From Spongilla lacustris (lineage: Eukaryota; Porifera; Demospongiae; Spongillida; Spongillidae): a DNA stretch of 64,000 nucleotides. Location of the stretch: contig OX442427.1 of NCBI GenBank assembly GCA_949361645.1, forward strand, positions 3,104,016 through 3,168,015, given 5' to 3'. Shown in pieces: positions 1 to 11,607 of this stretch. Position numbers and translations under genes: made by a program. Under the pieces are notes generated by a model. That model was not told the DNA's origin. It searched no databases and saw only the letters and a list, made by a program, of their open reading frames with translations. Each line of letters begins with the position of its first letter. Position 1 is the stretch's first letter.

Positions 1-99
1 ATGTGTACATGTTCAGAGGGTTCATGTACAGGTATGTGTACAAGTTCAGAGGGTTCATGTTCAGGTATGTGTGCATGTTCAGAGGGTTCATGTGTACAT
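1..99. repeat. 33-bp tandem repeat, three copies
   Basis: Three consecutive units of about 33 bp, each built from ATGTGTACATGTTCAGAGGG followed by TTCATGT and a short linker, start at the first base of the window. The array probably continues upstream. The rest of 1-438 holds no recognisable exon and is read as an FDXR intron. Confidence 0.85.
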
Positions 100-438
100 G
101 CTCATGTTAGTATTATAAAGTTATAAAGCATCTTAAACTTTCATCAGATGTTTGGAGCATCAATTGGAAGATGAAGGATTTTTAAGTATCAAAGGTGTCA
201 AAAGTTAGCAAACAAGGGATGATGGAATTTATACCATTATCAATTTATAATTATTACATAACTACATTGAGCATATTCCATTTTTGGTTTCATGAATTTG
301 CTAAATGTAGGCATACAATGATTGTAAATTCATATTGGCACAAATTCTGTAACCCCTTGTTACAATTCCATTCATTAAATTTTTATGTCCTTGTTATATT
401 TGAATACATGTACTGGGTGGACCTATAATTTTGCTTAG

Positions 439-3400
439 ACACACCTCGTCCCAGGAAAAGACTATCTGAACTCCTTGTGAAGACTGCTGAGTAAGTGGCT
501 GTGTCACCCCATCCCAAGTGCATGCACTGTATTGCATCGCTTGGGTTTGTTCTAGTTATGAAATCCCTTACTGTTGATACATGTACTTTTGAAGTGTTAT
601 GCTGAGGAAAGCTGTTGTTATTTTATTGGTAATATCTCAAGGATTGCCATTAGCTACATGTATTATATGAGAAGTAGTAGGTTTTTTTAAATTGGGGTAA
701 AATATTTCATGTACATGTACATGTATGTACAATACCTTTCATTGTTTGGACTATTTTGTAATTACTGAAGACATTAATGTCTTGCGGTCCGGGGTTTACC
801 CGACAGGTATGGGGTTAACCCCGAATAAAATTTTGGTTTCATTTAAGCTCGATTTACTAACAAATAGCGACCAGTGGAATATCAATATTTGCACTGAATA
901 TTTATCTACCTTTTCCCAAGAGAAGTACCAAATTACATGTCACAAATATGTTTTAATGTAAAGTTATATAAGCACAAAGTACCCCCCCTTTTTTAAAAAA
1001 TACCGCGACTGTACTTATGTTTGCGCTAAGCTACGTGTTTTACAATGATCATTTTCCCGATGACCTGGTAAGTGATTAGGATTATTAATATAACTAGTAC
1101 TGCCACTTTAAAAACCGTTATCTTCTGCACTGTATCCTAATTCCGGATATTGTAGCATCTTTTTGCGACACTGTTCTCTTGCCTAGTACTTAATTGTATT
1201 CGTTGTAGAAGGCTATAACAACACTGCGGCTTGAGGTTTACATGTAGATCACATGCGAAAATGGCTGCTTGTAGTACTATTAGTTAAGTTCTGATTTGTA
1301 CTTGACAACGCCGTCTGGCTGGCCTGCAATAGGCTCCTGCGTAACAACAAATGGTAAAAGGCTTTCAGAGTTTCCCGAAATCAAGGAATTGCTTGGTAAA
1401 GGATACCTAAGCAAACCAGTTAATGAAATTGTGATCGGAATGTCTGCTGGGGATGTCAGCAAATGTGTAGTGAGGTGGAAGTCATCTTCATGTCATCAGA
1501 CCAACATATAGATTTGCCTATGTCTACAAGAAAATTGAATAACTTGTTTCACCCGACGTACGCAGGATCAAGAGACATGAAATCGACACCATGCAATGCA
1601 TGCACAGCAGGCACTTTACACACGCGCGCGCGAGACAAAGATACGTATACGCATTAAATTAACGGGAACTGCATATCTTCTGTTTGCAAGGTACGCCTAC
1701 ACGCGACGTTTAATTGGTTTACAGTTGCTACATATGAATATCAATTGTTTGTATAGTAAAATAGCATTGAATAAACGGAATACCATCTGCAAGAATGACG
1801 ATTTCGACCATTCATATTTATAAGTATCGTGTAATGATAAGAACCAAATAAGTCGACTGGTTGCTCTAACAGTCGGCTTGATTTGTTTTAGTATAATGCG
1901 GAAATTAGCCATAAATTTTAAGATCCGAAAAGTTCGGGGTATACCCCGAAGTTTCGGGGCTAACCCCGTTACGGACCGCAAGACATTAACATTTACATTG
2001 CACCACATGTACATGTAATGTACTACCTCTGTTGACCTAATTCATAGAAATGTGAATTGTATTGGTGTATTACATGTACATGTAGGTCCTGTCTTTATCC
2101 AGTAGTGCAGTTAGAGAATCAGTTGCACACGGATCCAAGAAGGAGTGGGGACTACGTTTTTTGAGAAGCCCTGTGGAGTTCGTTTCTGATGAGCATGGAA
2201 AGAAGCTTACTGGAGTCAAAATGGAGATCAATCGATTGGAGGTGATGTGTGCATTGATGGGCTTGTCACATTGTAACACATGTACATGTGTACATGTGTA
2301 CATGTGTACATGTAAGTGTCTGTGATTAAAGTGAAGACCAGTGCCTCACTCCTATCCACAAAAGTAGTCACTGTATATTTTCTGCTACTTGCGTTATTCA
2401 AATGGTTTTCTAGATTCAGTTGTGCTTCTTTGCACTGCTGGTGTGTGCAACGTGATAAGGATATTTTAATTTGTGTAGTCTATTTGGCATGCTGTGGGTA
2501 ATTAGTTAATCTAAATTAAGTTGCCTCATGGTCTAATGACTGCTGAAATAAATAAATCAATGCATTTGTCAGTACAACAAATATCCATTTGGATGAACAG
2601 TTGTGATCCTTGTTAGGTGCTACATGTACACCTGTTTGGAACACAACATGATCCTCTGGTTTATGATACTCTGTGTGTTTGAAGCAGAGCTCTGCTTAAC
2701 CATCTTCTTTGCGTCTTAACTGATGTAAGTAACAGCCACATTGGGTGTAGCATTGACTTGCCTGAATGCAGTTTTGTTAGCTTCACCTATGTCAGGTCCA
2801 CTAAGTAGTCAAAACTACTGCTTTGATGGGTAATATTTTATGTTCACAAACTGCAAAATTTTGATATGACACATTGGCTATTTAAAGTTCATGTAAATGC
2901 CGAATGTTTGTGTGGTGTACATGTACATTTTGTACATTGTATGAGATGTATAAATTACGCACTCCTTTAGGGCAGTCATCAATCACCCAGAGCTATTGGT
3001 ACTGGTCGCTTTGAAAGTCTGGACTGCAGTGTGGTGAGTGCTAGTGTGCAGACTGTACTGCACTGCATGCACTTTGAGTCACTGTCTTCTGAGGTGTGCT
3101 GGCCCCCTGCACCTGCTCTGCACTGCATATTTCTTCCACATCAGATGGGCTGAGCAGAGCTCACAAAGATTAAATTTTTACTCATGTTCATAATGTTTGC
3201 ATAGCTAACGTTGTCATTTTCACTGTTAAGAAACTATCACTGGGGTTATTTATTTGATTTTCTATAAGTGACTGGAGATGTTTATCTTGATACACCTTAA
3301 ATTTGTGTGACAGAAAGATTTTGGTCTCTCTTGAAGTGAACATCTTTATAGTATTACAAATGCTATTACGTAATGCACTGTGGCCTTACTGTGTTGTGTT

Positions 3401-6400
3401 GATTTGCAGGCTCTGAGAAGCATCGGTTACAAAACCAAACCTGTGGACACAGATGTGCCTTTTGACCCCAAGCAAGGCATAATTCCAAATGTGAAAGGGC
3501 GTGTTAATATTGGTAGGTTTGTCCATGGGGTGGGTCATGTAAGCTCCATGTACATGTACAGTACATGAACATGTAGTTCAGGGATTATGTATTTGCATCC
3601 ATGGCTAACTTGTGTGATTATTTTTTCTACAGGACTTTATTGCAGTGGATGGGTGAAAACTGGACCAGTGGGAGTCATTGTGTCGACTATGAACGATGCT
3701 TTTGAGACTGCAGACACAATTTTGAGTGATTACAAACTGGGTGAGTGATCCTGGCAGTACTTTGAAGGTGTGTGTGTGTGTGCCAAGATGGGTTTCTGTA
3801 TTAAAGAAAATGCTCTTCCCTCTTACATATACATGTACATGAATGTTAATAACTTACAATGTGTGTTTCATGCAATGACCAAAGCTGCTATACAAAAATG
3901 CATCTATGTACTGTTACTACTGTAGGGTGTGCAATCATCAAAATAGATTATTTTGACTATGAAAAAAGTTTATAGCAACTTGCAAATTGGTTATTAGAAA
4001 ATTTGGCGATTAATGCACTATTAATTTGCCGATGAGTACATAGGTTTTGCCAGCGTATTCTGATTTTTTATATTGGCATAATAATTCACAGTTTCTCAAG
4101 TCTATACACGTATAGTCAGCCAGTTTTATTGCTTATCAGCTGCTTATGCCAACTTTAAATCATTAAAGCAACCGTTACATATACCCTATACAGTTATAGT
4201 CCATCGTTCGAACAGCACGCACCTCAATACTTTGATACGTACATGTATATGTACTGAGCAGAATCAGCTAGAAACCTCACGGTGGAACACCACTCCAAGC
4301 ATACATGTACATGTATGACAAAGCCACTAATACATGTGTACATGTACAGAATGTCATGGCCGAACAATCAAGTACCTAAGTATTTGGACACGAGTCACCT
4401 GTGCAAAAGTGCATGTGGCGCGTTTGATTAACACACATGTACATGTACTATACTGCAGAGAGTGCAAACGTATTTAAATTGCCATGTGCATGCACCGCGT
4501 ATTTTGAGGGAGTTCAGTGCAGATTAGATTACCATTACATCAACAATGTTTGATAGTCAGTCAACCGAACAGGCAATCGCGAATTATTGAATAACCTACA
4601 AAACCTGAAAATTGGTTACACACCCTGGACCAAGGTCATCTGACCAGGAACCTTTGCTACTAGACTAGTAGTGTTAGACGAATAATCTATAGTGGAAAAC
4701 TTTCAAGTGTGAAATCTTTCTCAAATTGGTAGGACACTGCAATTTCATGGACCTTGACATATCTATATCTGGCGTAGCCATGTAATGATGTTGAGACATA
4801 CCAATTTGCGAAGAATACTTCTGCTGATAGTCCAAAAACTGCGAAATTCATGAATGTTTTCTTCCTCAAAAGTTTTCTGCTACATGTATACGATAGATAG
4901 TCAGAAAAAAGGTTTCTCTTTCATGTATTCATTTAATTGTCGTTTTGTGAATGTACTTATGTACTTATGTACATGTACATATATGTCATACATGTACAAA
5001 ATACATATGTGGCTGCACATTTAATCATATCCCTCCAATGTTTTGATATTAAGTTGCACTTAGAGGACAAAAACAGAGGAATGATCGAGCTTCTAAATTT
5101 GCATATGGGTTGAAGGCAATTACATTTCCCACTTTAGGTAGCCTTCAAACTCCTTCTGAAGGTGGAGATGTAGTGAAGTTGCTATCTGCACTTCCAGGTA
5201 CAGCACTGGAAGATGTACATGTATTGTGTTTTAGTACATATGTATGATAGGGCTTTGGATGTGTGTATAAATTGCAAGGTTTTAGTAGTGTATTACAATG
5301 ATAGATGTGTTTTTTTTTCAGTTTTAACATTTATACTTCTTATACATGTACATGTATGTGTAAGTCAGGATTTCAAACTCCTAAATGTAAGCAGTTAATT
5401 TAAAAATAGTTTGCAGCTTTTAACTAACATACCCACCCTACATTTATTAGATGCCATTGTATACTTCTACATTGTCCTTATATGTAAGGATCAAGCTCCT
5501 TAAATAGGTATAAAATATATTTAAACGTTAATTAAATATTTCGTTCTTTACATCAGCCCAAATTATTGCACCATTTACATGTGTATCAGCAACAATTATC
5601 AGTTAGCTGTTTGTTTTTAACACCGGATCCACGAGAATAGATCATTTTTTTGGCGGAACACCCTTTTTGGAAAAATAGTCGGAAACGTGTTTTTTACTTT
5701 TTAACACACATATTCCGAGAGCCCAACTCTCCCTGAGTCTTATGTTGATATTTTCAAACGCCCATCTAAAGTACGCAGCAACCTGCGTTCGTTTGAACAG
5801 ACGCGGTTTCCAAAATCTCGGTTGTCTCGAGTGGAAAAATGCACTTTTTTTAAGGGCCGTTTAGTAAAATTCTGAGTGCACTATTGTATTATGTTATGTC
5901 TCAGATAGATGCCACATTAATACTGCATTCAGAATACACTTAGTTTATCCACAAATACACAAACTTACCTTTCCTAGTACCCAGACCGTCCGATAGTATA
6001 CAGCAGTGACGTTATCGTACGCACAAGAAACCCGTGTGTGACAAGTGCGATGCTGGGACAAGTTGCACAAAGTGTTGTCCATGCCAACCCCGTTTGCGTG
6101 GTCGCCCTAAAAAGGTAAGTGTGGTGCAGGAAACACCACATCGATCAAATCCCGAGCGTCGTGCAGCCACCGGAATGAGTTTTGTTGATGAACCGATATC
6201 GATTCCTGCAGAGATCGATACAACGGAAGGACCCAGCAACTACACATCCTCGCAAAAACACATTCTTGATGTAAGCTGATGGGTTGCGATGAACACAAAC
6301 GTAGCGTACGATTGCTTCCACATGTCGAAATGAGGAGGCAGGTAACACGCGCGATGGACAGAGAGATCGACAATGCCTGTATGAACCGAGTACAAAATGT

Positions 6401-9400
6401 GTTTTGGATAGGGGTCAAGGCGTGGGCACATGTGCTTCTACCTAATTTGAGACTCGACGAGGGCTCAAAGAAGGCATTCGGCCTCCAATTTCTTGTAGGA
6501 TCACCTGAAAATCCTGTCAACATGGATGCCCAAGCACTAGCCACAATACCAACCACCATCAGGGACATACTAAAGGCAGAGAAGAAGAAGAAGCAGCTCA
6601 AATCCAACAATGCTAGGAAGCTTCTTGTTTCTTTTGTTGACGTTCCCACTGCATATGTGGCATCGTTGCTAACACTCAGCAAAGACCATGCTGCTCGGGT
6701 GATGTTCCAGGCTAAAATCGATAAGCTGTACCTAACTCATGGCATGAATATCCAACAATTCAGCAAAACACAACCTCGAGTGCCCAAGGATGTTATTGAA
6801 TTTGCTGTGGAATTCATCTATAGTGATGAAAATATTGGCCGGTTAGCATGGGAAGCTAAAAAGCGTACACCAAACAGAAAGGAAAAGTGGAAAGAGCTCA
6901 AGAATGTGTTTGCTATGAGGTCTCTTGTTTTGAAGAATGACATTGCAACAATGTATGCAGGTTACATTGCAAAGCATGAGGACGCCATGCCTGGAAAGCC
7001 ACCAATTGGGAGGTCATTGTTTTACACCATAGCCAAACACATAACTGGAGGTGGAAAGCAACAAGAAGCCCGTGCAGGGGTAGATTATATAAAGGTGAAC
7101 TTTCACATAGATAACTTCTCCATTGTGGACAAGTTGATTGACATCCTTGCACCTCTATCCGATGTGGACCACACCTTACGTAATGAGCTACGTGGTCTTC
7201 GCACTGATGTGTACACCTTTCTTAGCTACGGGTATGCTTTGCATGCAAGGGAAGGTGTGAAGGCATCAGAGGACACAGAAGATCAATGTGACTATTCCCA
7301 TCAACCTCAAGAACATGAAGTTCAGCAGCTCAGAGCATATCAGGAACTGGAAGAATTGGTATCGCAGCCTGACAAATTGGATGATCCGGGTATACAGGAG
7401 GCCATAGTAAGCATGATCAGAGGCCAGCTCAGCTGTTGTGCTCAGTTTAAGGGATCTGTGGTAGAGAACAGCAACAGTGCTACAACACACTCACCTGTAT
7501 TCTCACTGGACCTGACATCTCACAGGAAGCCTAACAAGAACCCAAAGGCTGGTGGTCACCTTGAGTGTAATGCCTGCAGAAGTCCCTTCCTCTTCTTTGA
7601 CAAGCTGAGGCATGTAGCCCTCATGAAACTTGATAGGAGCCCTACCAAGCTGTCTGAATTAGCCGATGTACTCCTAACTATACACCAATGTGAGCGTCGC
7701 TCATACAGGTATATGGCTCATGTGATGCAAGCTGCTCAACAGGCCCATAGGATGAAACTTGCCATTGCTGAGATGGATTCAAGCACCGCCTACATCGTAT
7801 ATGACTTCAAACAAAAATTCCTTGCAAAAGGATTCCGAGAGGGAGGTGACTCTTACTATGGTAAGAAGGGAATGATGTGGTGGGGAGCTGGAGTGTTCAT
7901 AAAGCCAGAGACTAGGGCTGTGATCAGCAGTCCATCGTCATGCACTGACAAACTCTATGTGGAAATAGATTTCAGCTCTGAAGAAGCACGATTGCGGAAT
8001 GAGATGGAGGCAATGAATATTGACAATTTGGATGAAGGTAATAGTTATTTGCTGGGTGAGCTTGATGAGCATGAGTTGAGGGGGGAGGAAAGTGAGCATG
8101 AGTTGAGGGGTGAGGAAAGTGAGCATGAGGTGGAGGATGAGGAAAGTGAGCATGAGGTGGAGGATGAGAGCAATGAGCATGAGGTATTGGCCTGGGAGGA
8201 TGAGAGCAATGAGCATGAGGTGGGGGCCTGGGATGAGGGAAGTGAGCATGAGGTGGAGGGTGAGGGAAGTGAGCATGAGGTGGAGGATGAGGGAAGTGAG
8301 CATGAGGTGGAGGATGACGGAAGTGAGCATGAGGTGGAGGATGAGGGAAGTGAGCATGAGGTGGAGGATGAGGGAAGTGAGCATGAGGTGGAGGATGAGG
8401 AAAGTGAGCATGAGGTGGAGGGTGAGGGAAGTGAGCATGAGATGGAGGATGAGAGCAATGAGCATGAGGTATTGGCCTGGGAGGATGAGAGCAATGAGCA
8501 TGAGGTGGGGGCCTGGGATGAGGGAAGTGAGCATGAGGTGGAGGGTGAGGGAAGTGAGCATGAGGTGGAGGATGACGGAAGTGAGCATGAGGTGGAGGAT
8601 GAGGGAAGTGAGCATGAGGTGGAGGATGAGGGAAGTGAGCATGAGGTGGAGGATGAGGAAAGTGAGCATGAGGTGGAGGGTGAGGGAAGTGAGCATGAGA
8701 TGGAGGATGAGAGCAATGAGCATGAGGTATTGGCCTGGGAGGATGAGAGCAATGAGCATGAGGTGGGGGCCTGGGATGAGGGAAGTGAGCATGAGGTGGA
8801 GGGTGAGGGAAGTGAGCATGAGGTGGAGGATGACGGAAGTGAGCTTGAGGTGGAGGATGAGGGAAGTGAGCATGAGGTGGAGGATGAGGGAAGTGAGCAT
8901 GAGGTGGAGGATGACGGAAGTGAGCATGACAATAGTGGGTCTAATGATGATTTGAGTGTACATGAAAAGGACCAACCAACTCTACACTTCATTGATTGCA
9001 TTGTGCAAGGAGAGCAGAAATGTGATGCCAATGTTGTGCTGTCATGCTTTGAGGCAGCATTTCATGTTTTAAGATCTCGGTTTCCCCATGTAAAAAAGAT
9101 AATCATTCAAAGTGACAATGCTAAAAATCTAGCTGGAAAGCAGTCCAAACTTCTTTTGCCTCATGTCTGCTCAGCTGCTGGTTTCAAACTTGTGGCTTAC
9201 TACCACAATGAAGCACAAAGTGGAAAAGATGTTTGTGACACTCACTTCTCTCACCAGCAGACCCAAGTTGAAGCTTATTTGACACAGGGAGAGGGAGGAC
9301 GCAAGATATCCACACCAAAACAGCTTGCAGTGGCACTGATGGAGAAGTCAACTATTAACACCACTGTACTGCTGATAAAGCCTAACTTCAAAGCTCCATA

Positions 9401-11607
9401 TCGATCTGCCGTATGCCCTTCCATTAAAGGCATCTCAGAATTCTATGTTGCCCAGTACATCACAAATAATACTTCTAACCAGCAGAACATTCTGTTGTAC
9501 AATTGTCTTGGGCAGACAATACCATCTGCCCGTGTACATTTGCCTTCATGCCATGCATCCTCGCTCATTACTCCAATGGGTGAGGATGGCATCAATTTCA
9601 CAGGAGTAACAGTATTACTCAATAGTGATAATGATGATGCATGCACAAAGGTAAGGATGGAAAAGAAGCGATACACAAAGAGAACTAAATGTACTAGCAA
9701 GCGGGAGTTGCAGAAAATGGAACAGCAACGTGAACATGAGGAGGCATTGAGGCAGATAAAAGCTTTGTATCCTCAGTGTTCAGAGTGCCACTATCACTTT
9801 AAGTCTCAAAAGTTGCTAGATAAGCACATATGTGATGGAGCACAGCAATGTCTGGATGCCCTCAGTATTGCTATGAGACATGCCGACAAACTTTTGGCAC
9901 AAATGAACCTCACTGTTCATGGCGCTATTCAAAAAGCATCCCTCATTGGTACAGGTGATGAGATGCCATTTACAACTTTTGAGCCCAATTTCTATTCTGG
10001 ATGGGCATACACCAGAAAGAATATGCACCCAGAGCTCACAACTAAAGTTAAAACTATCATTAATGAGTGCTGGAAAGCTGGTGAGAACAAAGACCTAGGG
10101 AATGTGAAAATATCTGCTGATGGTGTATTTGCCAGGCTTGAAGAAATGGAGACACAAAAGGTCATCAAATTAAGTGAGCTTCCCCTACCAGGGAAAATTC
10201 GTGTTGTGTACCAAACCATTGGCAGGATGACCCAAGTGCCAACTTGTAGTACCAGTAAACGTAAACGTGAGAGGCCTCAATCTGAAGGGTCAGTTGGTAC
10301 CTTTGAGGAGCTTGACCTTGCAAAGGACCTTTTGTCATGGAAAAAGCTGGAGCTAGAGGCTTATCTGAGCCACTATAACATAAAGAAATCCGGTAACAAG
10401 CCAGAACTAATTAAGCGCGTTGAAGAACACATGTTTACTGTGTAGTCAACTTATTGTCTGTCATAACGGTTGTATTTCTATTACTGCGAATGCACTAATC
10501 AATTGCTTCTGTCCCATACATACTAGTCATTCGTACACATAGATCTAGACTTGTTATGAAATGCTCGTTGCGCGCGCTGTAAATTAATAACGGCAACGTA
10601 GTACCTGCCGGCTGTACAAAACTATGTTTTTGCGCATGCGCTATGACGATTTCCTCACCCCAGACCGCTGTTAGATTATGCCTTGTCTTGAAACACTAAT
10701 TCTAGTCAAAAACACGAATGTAACATCGATCTTGGAATGAAATGACCTTATTCCATTTCTAAAGTAACTAAGGAAATAATTTTTAGCATGTAAAACAGCC
10801 CAGAAAAAAAGTGCATCGTTAACGGTGACGGCTCTTACCTCTTCCACTTCGCACTAATGCTAGCTAGCCCGTGAGGTAGATGCGAAACTGCAAATTACAA
10901 CAATCATCATACAGAGAGTTGGATTACTGTACTGTACATGTTTTATATCATTCAGATACTTTCCGACTAATTTTTCATAAAAGTGACTTCCGCAAAATAA
11001 CGCTAAAAAATGATCTATTCTCGTGGATCCGGTGTTAATTTATGAAAGATTTTCCTTGATTGTGGGACACCCAGGTATTATTGCAAGCTACACATTACAC
11101 TGAAAAATTTACATGTAAAAGGACTTTGATGTACATGTAGCTGTTGAGATTTTCGCCTTTGGTTGTCTCCGAAACATTGAATATTAACACATACGTTCAG
11201 TGGTATTGTGCCCAAGTCAGGCAAGTGTCCATATGATCAAGTGTCAGCAAATAGTTGGCCTACATGTATATGCCAATACCAATGGCAGTTTACCTGATGT
11301 GTACAGGGTGTACCGCAATCAAGGGAAGTGAACAGTAAGTAGTTATTTGCTGCTTAATGTTCTGCTCAAATGTATGAAAGAGAATGGCATTATAGCCTCA
11401 TACGGTCATACCCAACTGTATGTTGTATAGTGTAGAATTTCCTTACCTATTTAAAATTCAGGGTTAAGGCCCACATCATTCTCTGACTGGAAACTCATTG
11501 ACCAAGTGGAGCAGTTGCGTGGAAGGCCCAAGAGAAAACCAAGAGAGAAGGTCACTTCATTGCAAGAGATGATGGATATTATCAGAACTTGCTCTGTCCA
11601 AATTTGA
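439..11607 (+). CDS. FDXR: Adrenodoxin (ferredoxin) reductase, 3' half of the gene, 7 exons
   Basis: Mitochondrial FAD enzyme that passes electrons from NADPH to ferredoxin/adrenodoxin for steroid hydroxylation and Fe-S cluster assembly. Seven exons join in frame: 439-490, 2103-2241, 2971-3033, 3410-3512, 3633-3740, 5138-5197 and 11462-11607 (222 residues plus TGA). All introns are GT-AG. The protein reads like the C-terminal half of animal [16 protein letters not shown], then [50 protein letters not shown], and a final exon with SFSDWKLID and [12 protein letters not shown]. The FAD/NADP-binding N-terminal half lies upstream of the window. The second exon could instead start at 2106, also in frame. 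The last intron is 6.26 kb because a transposon sits in it (5621-11034). A possible AATAAA lies at 11890. Family assignment rests on recognised motifs, not a search; the splice phases agree at every junction. Confidence 0.93.
778..1985. mobile_element. 1.2 kb TTAA-flanked DNA transposon, non-autonomous
   Basis: Inverted ends TGTCTTGCGGTCCG (778-791) and its exact complement (1972-1985) are each bordered by TTAA (774-777 and 1986-1989). Both ends also carry subterminal GGGGTTA-CCCCGAA palindromic blocks. The element lies in the FDXR intron 491-2102. No transposase is present. A short open stretch at about 1296-1510 is not recognised and may be captured sequence. TTAA targets are typical of piggyBac, Kolobok and some Sola elements; I cannot assign a superfamily. 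The rest of this intron shows nothing else. Confidence 0.8.
2242..5137 (+). other. FDXR introns 2-5, ACATGTAC-rich
   Basis: The intron stretches 2242-2970, 3034-3409, 3513-3632 and 3741-5137 between FDXR exons carry scattered ACATGTAC repeats, for example around 2277-2312, 4297-4348, 4435-4448 and 4967-4996. A hAT-like pair of ends (TAGGGTGTGC near 3925, ACACCCTG near 4619) is visible but has no matching target duplication. I see no coding sequence outside the exons. Confidence 0.6.
5621..5650 (+). repeat. Left 30-bp terminal inverted repeat
   Basis: Exact reverse complement of 11005-11034. Preceded by TTAA at 5617-5620. Confidence 0.95.
6010..10445 (+). CDS. Transposase-like protein with AT-hook, acidic repeat, C2H2 finger and SAP domain
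   Basis: Two exons joined by a 71-bp GT-AG intron (6271-6341, phase 0): about 6010-6270 and 6342-10445. Exon 1 is cysteine-rich ([16 protein letters not shown]) and has an AT-hook (RGRPKK). It has no ATG after the in-frame stop at 6007, so the true start may lie in another exon. An ATG at 6279 falls inside the intron. Exon 2 has an RNase H-like catalytic pattern: YDFKQKF near 7801, a [13 protein letters not shown] block, QSDNAKN near 9108 and GKDVCD near 9226. An acidic tandem repeat (8056-8937) separates the first block from the second. A C2H2 finger (CSECHYHF...HIC, 9778-9834) and a C-terminal SAP domain (about 10310-10432) follow. Transposase function is inferred from element context and motif layout. 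Similar unnamed proteins are, as I recall, common in sponges and cnidarians. Confidence 0.8.
8056..8937 (+). repeat. 27-bp acidic coding repeat (SEHEVEDEG) with higher-order copies
   Basis: Roughly 30 in-frame units of 27 bp encode SEHEVEDEG variants. A longer block containing [19 protein letters not shown] recurs at 8163, 8448 and 8706 (spacings 285 and 258 bp), so whole multi-unit blocks were duplicated. Other frames on both strands also stay open here, purely because the repeat lacks stops. Confidence 0.93.
11005..11034 (-). repeat. Right 30-bp terminal inverted repeat
   Basis: Exact reverse complement of 5621-5650. Followed by TTAA at 11035-11038. Confidence 0.95.

Larger units (their letters stand above)
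5621..11034 (+). mobile_element. 5.4 kb autonomous TTAA DNA transposon in the last FDXR intron
   Basis: A perfect 30-bp terminal inverted repeat starts CACCGGATCCACGAGAATAG at 5621-5650 and ends as its complement at 11005-11034. TTAA borders both sides (5617-5620, 11035-11038). Similarity between the ends continues imperfectly inward for about 70 bp (a GTCGGAAA block on both sides). The element lies wholly inside FDXR intron 5198-11461, in the same orientation as the gene, and encodes one spliced transposase. With exact repeats and a long open frame it looks young and possibly active. TTAA is used by piggyBac, Kolobok and some Sola elements, but the protein does not look like piggyBac and carries no THAP finger that I can see. 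Confidence 0.93.

Noticed and set aside
1296..1511. 71-aa frame inside the 1.2 kb TTAA element
   Set aside because: No ATG at its start, no recognised domain; not reported as a gene.
3925..4624. Possible hAT element with TAGGGTGTGC and ACACCCTG ends
   Set aside because: No target duplication and only about 10 bp of inverted similarity.
7938..9031. Long antisense frames (345 and 328 aa) and a + frame of 281 aa at 8110-8955
   Set aside because: They are other frames of the 27-bp acidic repeat of the transposase and have no independent motif.
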